The notes under the pieces: generated by a model
Seen by the model: the letters and a program-made list of their open reading frames with translations, nothing else
What the model was told of the DNA's origin: nothing
Databases searched by the model: none
From: Roseateles depolymerans
GTDB taxonomy: Bacteria > Pseudomonadota > Gammaproteobacteria > Burkholderiales > Burkholderiaceae_C
Assembly: GCF_003387155.1 (NCBI RefSeq)
Contig: NZ_QUMT01000002.1
Location: 1,059,694 to 1,123,693, forward strand
Length of the DNA: 64,000 nucleotides
Direction: 5' to 3'
Shown here: one piece after another, positions 34,755 to 42,968 of the stretch
Numbering within the stretch: the stretch's first letter is position 1
Layout: each line of letters opens with the position of its first letter
Translations under genes and position numbers: made by a program

Positions 34755-35660
34755 TCAGGGCGCCGACCGGGATTTCCGAAGCGCGCGCACCTGCGCTTCG
34801 GTATGACTGAAATGCTTCTTCGACGTGAACACCACATACTCCAGCCGCGGGTGCTCGATCAAGGGCGTCATGTCACCGTCCACAACGGACGTGTCCATCA
34901 GATTCAGCCAGCGCAGGTCCGGCATCTTCGCAACAAAGCCAAGGTCCCGAAGATCCGCCACCTTCATCAGCACCAATTTCTCGAGCCCCGTGCAATCTGG
35001 CAAGGTGGTGTCCAGGTCCTGAATCTTCTTTGCCCCGTCAATCTCCAGGTCTTTGAGACCCCTGCACACGGACAGCTCGTTGACGCTGACCAGCGACCGG
35101 GACATGGTCAGTCTCAGCTTCTGCAGTTCCGGGAACCTGCCCACATGGGCCAGGCTCGTCACGCTCGAGCGCAGCAGACCCAATTCCTGGAGCTGCGGCG
35201 CGGCCGGCAACGCGCTGAGGTCCTTCGCTGCGGGTGCATAACGGTCCAGGAACAAGCGGCGCAACGCCGAGGGGCCTTCGCCCAGGTCCAGCCTGGCGTC
35301 CCAGGGTTGACTCAGGGATTGCAGCGACCGGAACTCGCTTGCGTCCACCAGCGGGTTCAGTTCGTCATTGCACAAGTACGCCACCAAGGTCGAGGCGTGC
35401 TTCTTCAGCGGAGAGACGTCGACCCGATGGTCCAGCATCACATGCAATCGTGTGACGCCGGAGAAATCGTCGAGCGCATCGAGCCGGTCCAGCCCCGGGT
35501 TCTCATAGCTGCCAATATGCAACTGGGTGAATTCGCCGGTGGCCCATAAGGCTGCGCAGGCTTTGGAGGCTTGCGCGTCGATGTTGAGCACCCGGTCGAT
35601 ACGAACGCCGTTGATGACGACATCTTGAATGCGGGTGCGTCCTGGCAGTGGCTGGGTCAA
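34755..35660 (-). CDS. Leucine-rich-repeat-like cytoplasmic protein
   Basis: 301 residues, no signal peptide. The middle and C-terminal parts show irregular leucine-rich spacing (LQELGLLRSSVTSLAHVGRF, PELQKLRLTMSR, GLKDLEIDGAKKIQDL, GLEKLVLMKVADLRDLGFV, LRWLNLMDTSVVDGD), with a repeat period of about 22-24 residues, like a bacterial LRR. The N-terminal ~80 residues lack the repeat. It begins on an ATGA overlap with the upstream ankyrin gene, so the two proteins are made together. Function unknown; a binding role is likely. In polymorphic toxin systems LRR and ankyrin proteins can serve as immunity proteins. Confidence 0.72.
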   Translation of the reverse strand: MTQPLPGRTRIQDVVINGVRIDRVLNIDAQASKACAALWATGEFTQLHIGSYENPGLDRLDALDDFSGVTRLHVMLDHRVDVSPLKKHASTLVAYLCNDELNPLVDASEFRSLQSLSQPWDARLDLGEGPSALRRLFLDRYAPAAKDLSALPAAPQLQELGLLRSSVTSLAHVGRFPELQKLRLTMSRSLVSVNELSVCRGLKDLEIDGAKKIQDLDTTLPDCTGLEKLVLMKVADLRDLGFVAKMPDLRWLNLMDTSVVDGDMTPLIEHPRLEYVVFTSKKHFSHTEAQVRALRKSRSAP

Positions 35661-36127
35661 AGATCCACCCCCATGCTGTCGGCCAATTCACGGGGGCTGA
35701 CGCCATGCGCATTCTGCAGATCGGCGTCCGCCCCTGCGTCCAGCAGCAGCCGCACCACGTCCAGCTTCTCGTTGTAGACGGCATTGGACAGCGGCGTGTT
35801 GCCGTTGTCGTCCAGCGCGTCTACCGCGGCGCCCTTGGCCAGCAGTTGCTGGGCGACTGCCGCATGGCCTTCCTGCGCCGCGAAATGCAGGGCGGTGTAG
35901 CCGATGTCGTTCTTGGCGTTCACGTCAGCGCCGCGCTGGAGCAATGCCTGGGTGAGTGCCAGATTGCCCAGGCAGCCCACGCGAATCAGGGGCGTATTGC
36001 CATCCAGATCTTGAATCTCCAGCTGGTCCTGCTGAACTTCCAAATGCTGCAGGGCCGCGTCATTCTTTCCAAGCTCAATGGCCAGGAACAGCGGGCTGGT
36101 TTTCAGGTCGTAGCGTTGTGTGGTCAT
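35657..36127 (-). CDS. Ankyrin-repeat protein
   Basis: 156 residues from MTTQRYDLK; the longer frame to 36193 runs into the preceding gene and is unlikely. Four ankyrin units are clear: SPLFLAIELGKNDAALQHL, DGNTPLIRVGCLGNLALTQA with LLQRGADVNAK, IGYTALHFAAQEGHAAVAQQ with LLAKGAAVDAL, and NGNTPLSNAVYNEKLDVVRL with LLDAGADADLQ, followed by a capping helix. Probably a cytoplasmic binding protein. It overlaps the LRR-like gene by 4 bases and follows the 159-residue unknown gene by 62 bases. Confidence 0.85.
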   Translation of the reverse strand: MTTQRYDLKTSPLFLAIELGKNDAALQHLEVQQDQLEIQDLDGNTPLIRVGCLGNLALTQALLQRGADVNAKNDIGYTALHFAAQEGHAAVAQQLLAKGAAVDALDDNGNTPLSNAVYNEKLDVVRLLLDAGADADLQNAHGVSPRELADSMGVDL

Positions 36128-36189
36128 CAATGAATCCCTGCGCGGGGTCCGGCACGGGGCACCGGTGTGTAGCTCCTGTGCACGGACCG

Positions 36190-36669
36190 TCAATGGGCCT
36201 TTGCAGCATCATGGAGTGCAAGAAAGATGCCTTCCAATTCGTCGCGACGGACCGCCGCCAAGGCGGCCTCCAATGTTTGCAGCCCCATCAATTCCGCCAG
36301 GCCGCGACTGAAGAACAGCGACTTGAAAGCCTCGACAAACGCTTCGAACTCCACGTCCGAATCGTCCAATGTCAACAGTGCACAGACCGCGTCTCTCGCT
36401 TCGTTGGTGTGCCCTCGAAAGCTGAAGTGAATGTGATCGGGAAAGGTCTCGAGGTCGCTGCGGCTGATCGCTCTGTACCAACCCATGAAATTGATGTACA
36501 CAAGGCCTTTGGCAAACCGGGAGCCCTGAATCTGCACCCCCAGATAGCCGTCTTCGGTGGTCAGTACCCACACGGAGCGCTGCTTGACAAAGCCCATGGG
36601 CCCCACCTGGGACTCAATCACCTTCTCAAGAAATCGTCTGTTCTTCTTCATGGTGTCAGCACCGGTCAT
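36190..36669 (-). CDS. Small cytoplasmic protein, DUF4304-like
   Basis: 159 residues. The start at 36669 (MTGADTMKKNRRF) makes an ATGA overlap with the upstream gene; MKKNRRF at 36651 is an alternative. The sequence FLEKVIESQVGPMGFVKQ, VWVLTTEDGYLGVQIQGSRF and VYINFMGWYRAI resembles the layout of small DUF4304-type proteins (an N-terminal helix, then a beta-sheet around an F-x-N-x-G core). Family members have no known activity and are often found in immunity-gene neighbourhoods. The match is from memory of the pattern and is uncertain. Confidence 0.6.
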   Translation of the reverse strand: MTGADTMKKNRRFLEKVIESQVGPMGFVKQRSVWVLTTEDGYLGVQIQGSRFAKGLVYINFMGWYRAISRSDLETFPDHIHFSFRGHTNEARDAVCALLTLDDSDVEFEAFVEAFKSLFFSRGLAELMGLQTLEAALAAVRRDELEGIFLALHDAAKAH

Positions 36670-36950
36670 TCCAGACGAGACAGGTCGCTGACCAGGATCC
36701 ACAACGCGTTGTCCACCGCGTTGTGGCATTCCAGTCCCAGGCTCTTCACCGACTTGTCGAACTGCACCAGCACCCGCGGCGCTCCACTGCCAGCAAAGGG
36801 TCCGGTTGGAGAGTCCACTACCGTCCCTCGTTCCCCCACCAGCAGCCAGTAATTGTGGGCGGAGCTGGTGTCGTCCGGGGACTGCTGCAGTCCATTGAAG
36901 CTGTCCAGGGTGACCCGCGCGCCAGCGGACCAGGATGCGGGAGGTGTCAT
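36666..36950 (-). CDS. Small SH3-like protein, unknown
   Basis: 94 residues. Beta-rich with GARVTLDSFNGLQ, YWLLVGERGTVVDSP, RVLVQFDKSV and CHNAVDNALWILVSDL, a pattern resembling small SH3-barrel proteins conserved in many proteobacteria. First gene of the five-gene minus-strand run; its stop overlaps the next start by 4 bases. Divergent from ytfQ, with a 182-base gap that holds a symmetrical site. Function unknown. Confidence 0.65.
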   Translation of the reverse strand: MTPPASWSAGARVTLDSFNGLQQSPDDTSSAHNYWLLVGERGTVVDSPTGPFAGSGAPRVLVQFDKSVKSLGLECHNAVDNALWILVSDLSRLE

Positions 36951-37006
36951 GGAGATTCAAGCGTGTTTGCTGGGTCGTGAGTATGCCGGGTTTGTCCCTG
37001 ATATCG

Positions 37007-37037
37007 ATCACAACATCATTGATGACGGAAATGTGAT
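37007..37037. promoter_or_regulatory. Nested symmetrical site upstream of ytfQ
   Basis: CATCA-T-TGATG at 37014-37024 is a perfect 11-base palindrome. It lies between ATCACA (37007-37012) and TGTGAT (37032-37037), which are also an inverted pair. The region is AT-richer than its surroundings and sits about 100 bases before the ytfQ start, where an operator or activator site for the importer operon would be expected. Confidence 0.4.
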
Positions 37038-37132
37038 TGGTTGCACATGCCATCAGTCCCTACGATCAGCCGACCTCACCCGCGGCCGGTGGTCCCGGCA
37101 CGCACATATCCAAATCAACGAGGAGACAACGC

Positions 37133-38110
37133 ATGAAGACTTTCCGTCGGCAACTGCTGGCCCTGGCTGCGCTCGGCCTGACCTTGGGCGCGAGCGCCCC
37201 CACCCCGGCGCTGGCCGCTGACAAGCCGCTGGTCCTGGGGTTTTCCCAGGTCGGCGCCGAAAGCGAATGGCGCACCGCCAATACCAACTCCATCAAGGAT
37301 GCCGCCAAGCAGGCCGGCATCACGCTGAAGTTCGCGGACGCCCAGCAGAAGCAGGAAAACCAGGTCAAGGCCATTCGCAGCTTCATTGCGCAAAAGGTGG
37401 ACGTCATTGCCTTCTCGCCGGTGGTGGAAACCGGCTGGGACACCGTCCTGAAGGAAGCCAAGGCCGCCAACATCCCGGTGATCCTGACCGACCGCGCCGT
37501 CAAGGTCAGCGACCCGTCGCTGTACGTCACCTTCATCGGCTCCGATTTCGTCGAGGAAGGCCGCAAGGCCGGCAAGTGGGCCGTCGATTGGGCCAAGAAG
37601 AATGCGCCCACCGGCGAGGTGAACATTGTCGAATTGCAGGGCACCGTCGGCTCCGCGCCCGCGATTGACCGCAAGAAGGGTTTCGAGGAAGCCATTCAGG
37701 CCGATCCCCGCCTGAAGATCCTGCGCTCCCAGTCCGGTGACTTCACCCGCGCCAAGGGCAAGGAAGTCATGGAAGCCTTCCTCAAGGCCAAGGACAAGAA
37801 GATCCACCTGCTGTACGCGCACAATGACGACATGGCCATCGGCGCCATCCAGGCCATTGAAGAAGCCGGCCTCAAACCCGTCAAGGACATTGCCATTGTG
37901 TCCATCGACGGCGTCCGCGGCGCTTTTGAGGCCATGGTGGCAGGCAAGCTCAATGTCACCGTGGAATGCAATCCCCTGCTGGGCCCGCAGCTGATGCAAC
38001 TGGCCAAGGACGTGAAGGCCGGCAAGCAATTGCCCAAGCGCATCACCACCGAGGAAGGCATCTTCACCGCTGACGTCGCCGCGCAGGAACTGCCCAAGCG
38101 CAAGTACTGA
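37133..38110 (+). CDS. ytfQ: Sugar-binding protein of a YtfQ-type ABC importer
   Basis: 325 residues from the ATG at 37133 with AGGAGA at 37121-37126. A signal peptide ends at ALAA-DKP. The mature opening LVLGFSQVGAESEWRTANT, VKAIRSFIAQKVDVIAFSPV, VETGWDTVLKEAK, VTFIGSDFVEEGR, and LLYAHNDDMAIGAIQAIEEA are characteristic of YtfQ, the galactofuranose-binding protein of E. coli. In Burkholderiales the same family is found with galactose/arabinose genes, so the ligand here may be a pentose or hexose furanose. First gene of ytfQRT-yjfF. Confidence 0.92.
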   Translation: MKTFRRQLLALAALGLTLGASAPTPALAADKPLVLGFSQVGAESEWRTANTNSIKDAAKQAGITLKFADAQQKQENQVKAIRSFIAQKVDVIAFSPVVETGWDTVLKEAKAANIPVILTDRAVKVSDPSLYVTFIGSDFVEEGRKAGKWAVDWAKKNAPTGEVNIVELQGTVGSAPAIDRKKGFEEAIQADPRLKILRSQSGDFTRAKGKEVMEAFLKAKDKKIHLLYAHNDDMAIGAIQAIEEAGLKPVKDIAIVSIDGVRGAFEAMVAGKLNVTVECNPLLGPQLMQLAKDVKAGKQLPKRITTEEGIFTADVAAQELPKRKY

Positions 38111-38137
38111 TTGGCGCCACCGAAGGAGTACCCGGCT

Positions 38138-39676
38138 GTGCACAACGGATCCGCGCCCGTGTTGGTGCTGGAAGGAATCCACAAGGGCTTTCCCGGTGTG
38201 CAGGCCCTCACCGGCGCGGGTCTTCGCCTGTTCGCCGGTGAGATCCACGCCCTGATGGGGCAAAACGGCGCCGGCAAGTCCACGCTCATCAAGGTGCTGA
38301 CCGGCCTGTATGCGCCGGACGCCGGCAGCATGAGCCTGCATGGCGGCCCGATTGCGCCTCGCTCCACCGCGCAGGCGCAGGACCTGGGCATCAGCACCGT
38401 CTATCAGGAAGTCAATCTCTGCCCCAATCTGTCGGTGGCGGAGAACCTGTTCATTGGCCGCTATCCCAAACGATTCGGCCAGATCGACTGGAAGCGCATG
38501 CGCGCCCGCTCGCGGGAACTGCTGGGCGAACTGGAACTGGACATTGATGTCTCCGCGCCATTGGCCCGCTACTCTCTGGCGGTGCAGCAAATGGTGGCCA
38601 TTGCACGGGCGCTGAACATCTCGGCGCAGGTGCTGATCCTGGACGAACCCACCTCCAGCCTGGACGAGGCGGCGGTGCAGCATCTCTTCCGCGTCATGCG
38701 CCGGCTGCGCGGCCAGGGCATGGCCATTTTGTTTGTCACCCATTTCCTGGACCAGGTTTATGCCGTGTCCGACCGCATCACCGTGATGCGCAATGGCCGC
38801 ACGGAAGGCGAATACTGGGCCGCCGAGCTGGGGCGGCTGGAGCTGGTGCAGAAGATGGTCGGCCCCCATGCGGCGGCCACGGGCACCGACGCTTGCGGCC
38901 CGGCCTCGCAGGGGGAGGCGGTGGTGCGCACGCACGGACTCGCCCGCCGTGGCGCCCTGCAGCCGATGGACCTGGAGATCCGCAGCGGCGAAGTGCTCGG
39001 CCTGTGCGGCCTGCTCGGTTCCGGACGCACCGAAACCGCCCGCCTGCTGTTCGGCGCCGATGCTGCGGATGCCGGACAGATCGAAATCAACGGCCAGCAG
39101 CAGCGCTTCAGCTCGCCCCGGCAGGCCATCCGCGCCGGAATGGCCTTCTGCTCGGAAGACCGCAAGCTCGAAGGCACGGTGCTGGCCCTGTCGGTCCGCG
39201 AGAACATCGTGCTGGCCCTGCAGGCGCGTCAGGGCTGGTGGCGCGCCATTCCACTCAAGCGCCAGCGAGCCATTGCGGAGGACTACGTCCAGCGTCTTGG
39301 CATCAAGACGGCCGACATCAACACGCCCATTGGCCTGCTGTCCGGCGGCAATCAACAGAAGGCGCTGCTGGCCCGCTGGCTGCTGACGCAGCCGCGACTG
39401 CTCATCCTGGACGAACCGACACGCGGCATTGACGTGCGAGCCAAAGAGGAGATCATGACCGAGGTGCGCCGCCTGTGCGCCGAAGGCGCGGAGACGGACC
39501 GCCGCATGGCGGTGCTGTTCATCTCGTCCGAACTGCCCGAAGTGCTGCGCTGCAGCGACCGTCTGCTGGTGCTGCGGGACCGCCGTGCCTGCGGCGTCTA
39601 TGAACGGGGCCAGCTCAATGAAGACACCGTCCTGGAGGCCATTGCCGGCGACGGCGGAGACACCCCCCGTGATTGA
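38138..39676 (+). CDS. ytfR: Sugar ABC transporter ATP-binding protein YtfR-like
   Basis: 512 residues from a GTG at 38138, chosen because AAGGAG at 38123-38128 is 9 bases upstream; the frame is open back to 38111 but with no site. Two nucleotide-binding domains: Walker A GQNGAGKSTL and Walker B LILDEPTSSLDEA in the first; modified loop GLLGSGRTETARLL, signature LSGGNQQKALLARWL and LLILDEPTRGIDVR in the second. It energises import through YtfT and YjfF. It ends in an 8-base overlap with ytfT (GTGATTGA). Confidence 0.92.
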   Translation: MHNGSAPVLVLEGIHKGFPGVQALTGAGLRLFAGEIHALMGQNGAGKSTLIKVLTGLYAPDAGSMSLHGGPIAPRSTAQAQDLGISTVYQEVNLCPNLSVAENLFIGRYPKRFGQIDWKRMRARSRELLGELELDIDVSAPLARYSLAVQQMVAIARALNISAQVLILDEPTSSLDEAAVQHLFRVMRRLRGQGMAILFVTHFLDQVYAVSDRITVMRNGRTEGEYWAAELGRLELVQKMVGPHAAATGTDACGPASQGEAVVRTHGLARRGALQPMDLEIRSGEVLGLCGLLGSGRTETARLLFGADAADAGQIEINGQQQRFSSPRQAIRAGMAFCSEDRKLEGTVLALSVRENIVLALQARQGWWRAIPLKRQRAIAEDYVQRLGIKTADINTPIGLLSGGNQQKALLARWLLTQPRLLILDEPTRGIDVRAKEEIMTEVRRLCAEGAETDRRMAVLFISSELPEVLRCSDRLLVLRDRRACGVYERGQLNEDTVLEAIAGDGGDTPRD

Positions 39677-40763
39677 TTCCCTGCCCTTGCCGCCCAAGAA
39701 TCCGTCGGCGGATGCTCAGGCGCTCCACGATCGCCCGACGCCCGTGTGGCGCTCATGGCTCTCCCTGCTGAGGGAACATCCGTTGCTGCGCCCGGTCGTG
39801 GCGCTGGCCCTCCTGCTGCTGGTGGACGCCATCTTCCTGCCCGGCTTCCTGCACCTGGAGATCAAGGACGGCCATCTCTACGGCCCGCTGATCGACATCC
39901 TGAACCGAGCAGCCCCCCTGATGCTGGCAGCGCTGGGCATGAGTCTGGTCATTGCCACCCGCGGCATCGATGTCTCCGTGGGAGCGGTGGTGGCCATTGC
40001 CGCCACCGTGGCCGCCATGCTGGTCAATGCCAGGCAGCCCCTGCCGTTGGCGTACGCGGCAGCACTGGGCGCCGCCTTGCTCTGCGGCGCCTGGAATGGC
40101 GTGCTGGTGGCCGGGCTGAAGCTTCAGCCCATCATTGCCACGCTCATCCTGATGGTGGCCGGCCGGGGACTCGCGCAGCTGATGGCGGACGGGCAGATCA
40201 TCACCGTCTACGAGCCCTCCTTCTTCGTGCTGGGCAGCGGTTATCTGCTGGGCCTGCCGGTCTCGCTGTGGGTGGTGCTGGCGGTCGCGCTGGCCACCAC
40301 GCTGCTGCTCAGCAAGACCGCGCTGGGCCTGTTCATCCAGGCCGTCGGCCTCAATCCAGTGGCGTCGCGCCTGGCGGGCCTGCGCACCGTGACGCTGATC
40401 TTTGGCTGTTATGTGTTTGCCGCGCTCTGCGCCGGCGCGGCCGGGCTGATGATTGCTTCCAACATCAAGAGCGCCGACGCCAACAATGCCGGGCTGCTGC
40501 TGGAGCTGGACGCCATTTTGGCCGTCACCCTGGGCGGCGCCTCGCTGGCCGGCGGCAAGTACCACCTGGCCGGCAGCCTGGTGGGGGCCCTGATCATCCA
40601 GACCCTCACCACCACCATCTACTCGCTGGGGGTGCCGCCGGAGGTGAACATGGTCGTCAAGGCGATGGTCGTGTTCCTGCTGTGCATCCTGCAATCGAAT
40701 GAATGGCGCGCCATGCTGCGCCGCTGGACCCACCGGTCCGCCCTGCACGGAGGTCGTGCATGA
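39669..40763 (+). CDS. ytfT: Sugar ABC permease YtfT-like
   Basis: 364 residues from a GTG at 39669 that overlaps the ytfR stop by 8 bases; the upstream ATG at 39585 lies within ytfR and is less likely. About nine or ten membrane segments with the CUT2 permease signature (MSLVIATRGIDVSVGAVVAI, then LGGASLAGGKYHLAGSLVGA near the end). Pairs with YjfF as a heterodimeric channel. Coupled to yjfF by an ATGA overlap. Confidence 0.9.
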   Translation: MIDSLPLPPKNPSADAQALHDRPTPVWRSWLSLLREHPLLRPVVALALLLLVDAIFLPGFLHLEIKDGHLYGPLIDILNRAAPLMLAALGMSLVIATRGIDVSVGAVVAIAATVAAMLVNARQPLPLAYAAALGAALLCGAWNGVLVAGLKLQPIIATLILMVAGRGLAQLMADGQIITVYEPSFFVLGSGYLLGLPVSLWVVLAVALATTLLLSKTALGLFIQAVGLNPVASRLAGLRTVTLIFGCYVFAALCAGAAGLMIASNIKSADANNAGLLLELDAILAVTLGGASLAGGKYHLAGSLVGALIIQTLTTTIYSLGVPPEVNMVVKAMVVFLLCILQSNEWRAMLRRWTHRSALHGGRA

Positions 40764-41899
40764 CGACATCGGTCCTGCCCCCCGCGCGGGCGCCCCAGGG
40801 CCTGCCCGAACCTGCGTCTGCCGCATCAGTATCGGCGGCTTCGGTCTCCACCGCCTCAGCCGCTCCGGCTGGCGCGACCGTCCATCGTGGATCCGCATCC
40901 GGGTGGGAGCGCAGCCTGCAACGCTGGCTGCACCATCCGGCCTTCAGCGCCCAGATGACGGTGGTCCTGCTGGTGCTCCTGGTGATCGCGGGCGGGGTGA
41001 TGTACGACGGTTTCGCCGCTCCGCAGGTGATGCTGAATCTGCTGATCGACAACGCCTACCTGCTGGTGCTGGCGGTCGGCATGAGCCTGGTGATCCTGTC
41101 TGGCGGCATCGACCTGTCGGTCGGTGCGGTGCTGGCGCTGTCCACCACCGTGGCGGCCTGGCTGCTGCAGCAGGGGCATTGGCCCGCACCGGCCGTCATG
41201 GCGTCCGTGCTGGTCGGCGGCACGCTGTTCGGTGTGTTCCAGGGCGCGCTGATCCATGTCTTTCGGCTGCAGCCCTTCATCGTGACGCTGGCCGGCATGT
41301 TCCTCGCGCGGGGGCTTTGCTATCTCATCAGCGTCGACTCCATCACCATCAGCGACGAGACCTTTGTCTGGATTTCGCAGACCCAGATCCACATTCCAGG
41401 CGGTTTTGTCTCGCCGGGCGCGGTGATCGCGGTCGTGCTGCTGGCGGTGGGCATCTGGCTGGCGCATCGCAGCGGCTTTGGCCGCGCGGTGTATGCGCTG
41501 GGCGGGAATGAGACCTCTGCCGTGATGATGGGCTTGCCGGTGGGCCGCACCAAGCTGCTGGTCTACGGCTTCAGCGGTTTCTGCGCTTCTCTGGCCGGGC
41601 TGCTGTTTGGGTTCTACATGCTGTCCGGGTATGCCCTGCACGGCCAGGGCGCGGAGCTGGATGCGATTGCGGCCGTGGTCATCGGCGGCACCATGCTCAG
41701 CGGTGGTTACGGCTATGTGGCCGGCGCACTCTCCGGCGTGCTGGTGCTGGGCACCATCCAGACGCTGATTGCCTTTGACGGCACGCTCAGTTCCTGGTGG
41801 ACCAAGATCGTGATCGGCGGTCTGCTGTTTGTGTTCTGTGTCGTGCAACGGGTGTTGTCCCGTCCCCTGGCGGGCGGGGGCAGCGGCCAAGGCCAGTAA
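40760..41899 (+). CDS. yjfF: Sugar ABC permease YjfF-like
   Basis: 379 residues from the ATG at 40760 (ATGA overlap with ytfT). An Ala/Ser-rich cytoplasmic N-tail of about 55 residues precedes the membrane region: LVLAVGMSLVILSGGIDLSV, FIVTLAGMFLARGLCYLISV, YALGGNETSAVMMGLPVGRT and VIGGTMLSGGYGYVAGALSG. Second permease half of the YtfQRT-YjfF importer. Last gene of the operon; the short convergent gap to the LysR gene (41900-42004) has only a weak hairpin (CCCTG-ACCG-CAGGG at 41940-41953). Confidence 0.9.
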   Translation: MTTSVLPPARAPQGLPEPASAASVSAASVSTASAAPAGATVHRGSASGWERSLQRWLHHPAFSAQMTVVLLVLLVIAGGVMYDGFAAPQVMLNLLIDNAYLLVLAVGMSLVILSGGIDLSVGAVLALSTTVAAWLLQQGHWPAPAVMASVLVGGTLFGVFQGALIHVFRLQPFIVTLAGMFLARGLCYLISVDSITISDETFVWISQTQIHIPGGFVSPGAVIAVVLLAVGIWLAHRSGFGRAVYALGGNETSAVMMGLPVGRTKLLVYGFSGFCASLAGLLFGFYMLSGYALHGQGAELDAIAAVVIGGTMLSGGYGYVAGALSGVLVLGTIQTLIAFDGTLSSWWTKIVIGGLLFVFCVVQRVLSRPLAGGGSGQGQ

Positions 41900-42004
41900 G
41901 GTGCCTTGGGATGAGGAAACCATCCAGTGGTACTGCCGTCCCTGACCGCAGGGGCCGCAGGGTGCGGAGCGCCGCGCCCCACCCACCGGCAAGCGCCGCC
42001 CGGC

Positions 42005-42949
42005 TCAGTACAAGGTCGCCGCGACCGCCCTCACCTCGCTCAGCAGCGTCCTCGCCCCCGGCGACAGCAGATGCCCTTCCCGCGTGATGATGCCGAAAGC
42101 ATCCATCGCGCAGGGCAGCTCGATCGGCAGGATCGCCAGCGCCTGCAGCGAGGCGTAGTACTTCGCCACCTCCAGCGGCATCACATGCAGCGAATCCGTC
42201 TGCTGCAGCAGGGCCGTGATCACCAGCAAGGCCGTTGTGTCGACCGCATTGGCCGGCGGCTCCAGCGCAGCGCGCCGGAACATCAGCTCCCACCGGTGCC
42301 GCAGCACACTGCCCGGCGGCGGCAGGATCCACGACTGCGTCGCCAGATCCGCCAGTGACAGGTCGTCCCGGCTGAGGAGCGGATGCCCCAGCCGTGCCAC
42401 CGCGCAGGCCGGCTCACCGGTCAGCTCTTCATAGTGCAGCCCGCCCGACCCGTCCTCTTCCAGGATGCGGCCGATCATGAAGTCCAGCACCCCTCGCTGC
42501 AGCAGGTCCAGCAGCACCTTGCTGATCTCCATCTGCACGCCGATGCGCATCAACGGCGCCTGGGCTTTCACCCGCGCAATCGCCTTGGGCAGCAGCGACA
42601 TGCCCGGCGTCATGATCACCCCCACCTCCACCTGCCCGGTCAGGCCTTTCTTCAGCGCCACGATGTCGTCGTGCGCAGCCGCCAGGCTGGTCAGGGCCAT
42701 GCGGGCGTGGCGGATCATCGTCTCGCCAAACAGCGTCGGCTCCATGCCCCGCGGCAGGCGGTCGAACAGCCGCACGTCCAGCATGTCCTCCAGGTCCTTG
42801 AGCTGCTTGGAGGCTGCCGGCTGCGTCATGCACAGCGCCTCGGCCGCCCGGTGGATGTTGCGGTGGTCGTCCAGGGCGATCAGCAGCAGCAGCTGGCGCG
42901 TCTTCAGGCGCGCGCGCAGGAACCAGTTGGGATTGGGAGCGTCATCCAT
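42005..42949 (-). CDS. gbpR: LysR-family regulator, GbpR-like
   Basis: 314 residues from MDDAPNPN. Helix-turn-helix: RNIHRAAEALCMTQPAASKQ, preceded by LKTRQLLLLIALDD; this WFLRARLKTRQL-type opening is typical of GbpR/galactose-utilisation LysR proteins. The C-terminal domain is the two-lobed inducer domain (GQVEVGVIMTPGMSLLPKAI; HVMPLEVAKYYASL). In Agrobacterium and Azospirillum, GbpR activates chvE-type sugar-binding genes in response to galactose, arabinose or fucose. A chvE operon (27244) and a ytf operon are in this window. Last gene of the minus-strand arabinose operon, 19 bases after the GntR gene. Confidence 0.85.
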   Translation of the reverse strand: MDDAPNPNWFLRARLKTRQLLLLIALDDHRNIHRAAEALCMTQPAASKQLKDLEDMLDVRLFDRLPRGMEPTLFGETMIRHARMALTSLAAAHDDIVALKKGLTGQVEVGVIMTPGMSLLPKAIARVKAQAPLMRIGVQMEISKVLLDLLQRGVLDFMIGRILEEDGSGGLHYEELTGEPACAVARLGHPLLSRDDLSLADLATQSWILPPPGSVLRHRWELMFRRAALEPPANAVDTTALLVITALLQQTDSLHVMPLEVAKYYASLQALAILPIELPCAMDAFGIITREGHLLSPGARTLLSEVRAVAATLY

Positions 42950-42968
42950 CGGAAGCGATCGAAAGGCG

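Noticed and set aside
41940-41953. A hairpin CCCTG-ACCG-CAGGG between yjfF and the LysR gene.
   Set aside because: Five base pairs and no T tract; too weak to call as a terminator.
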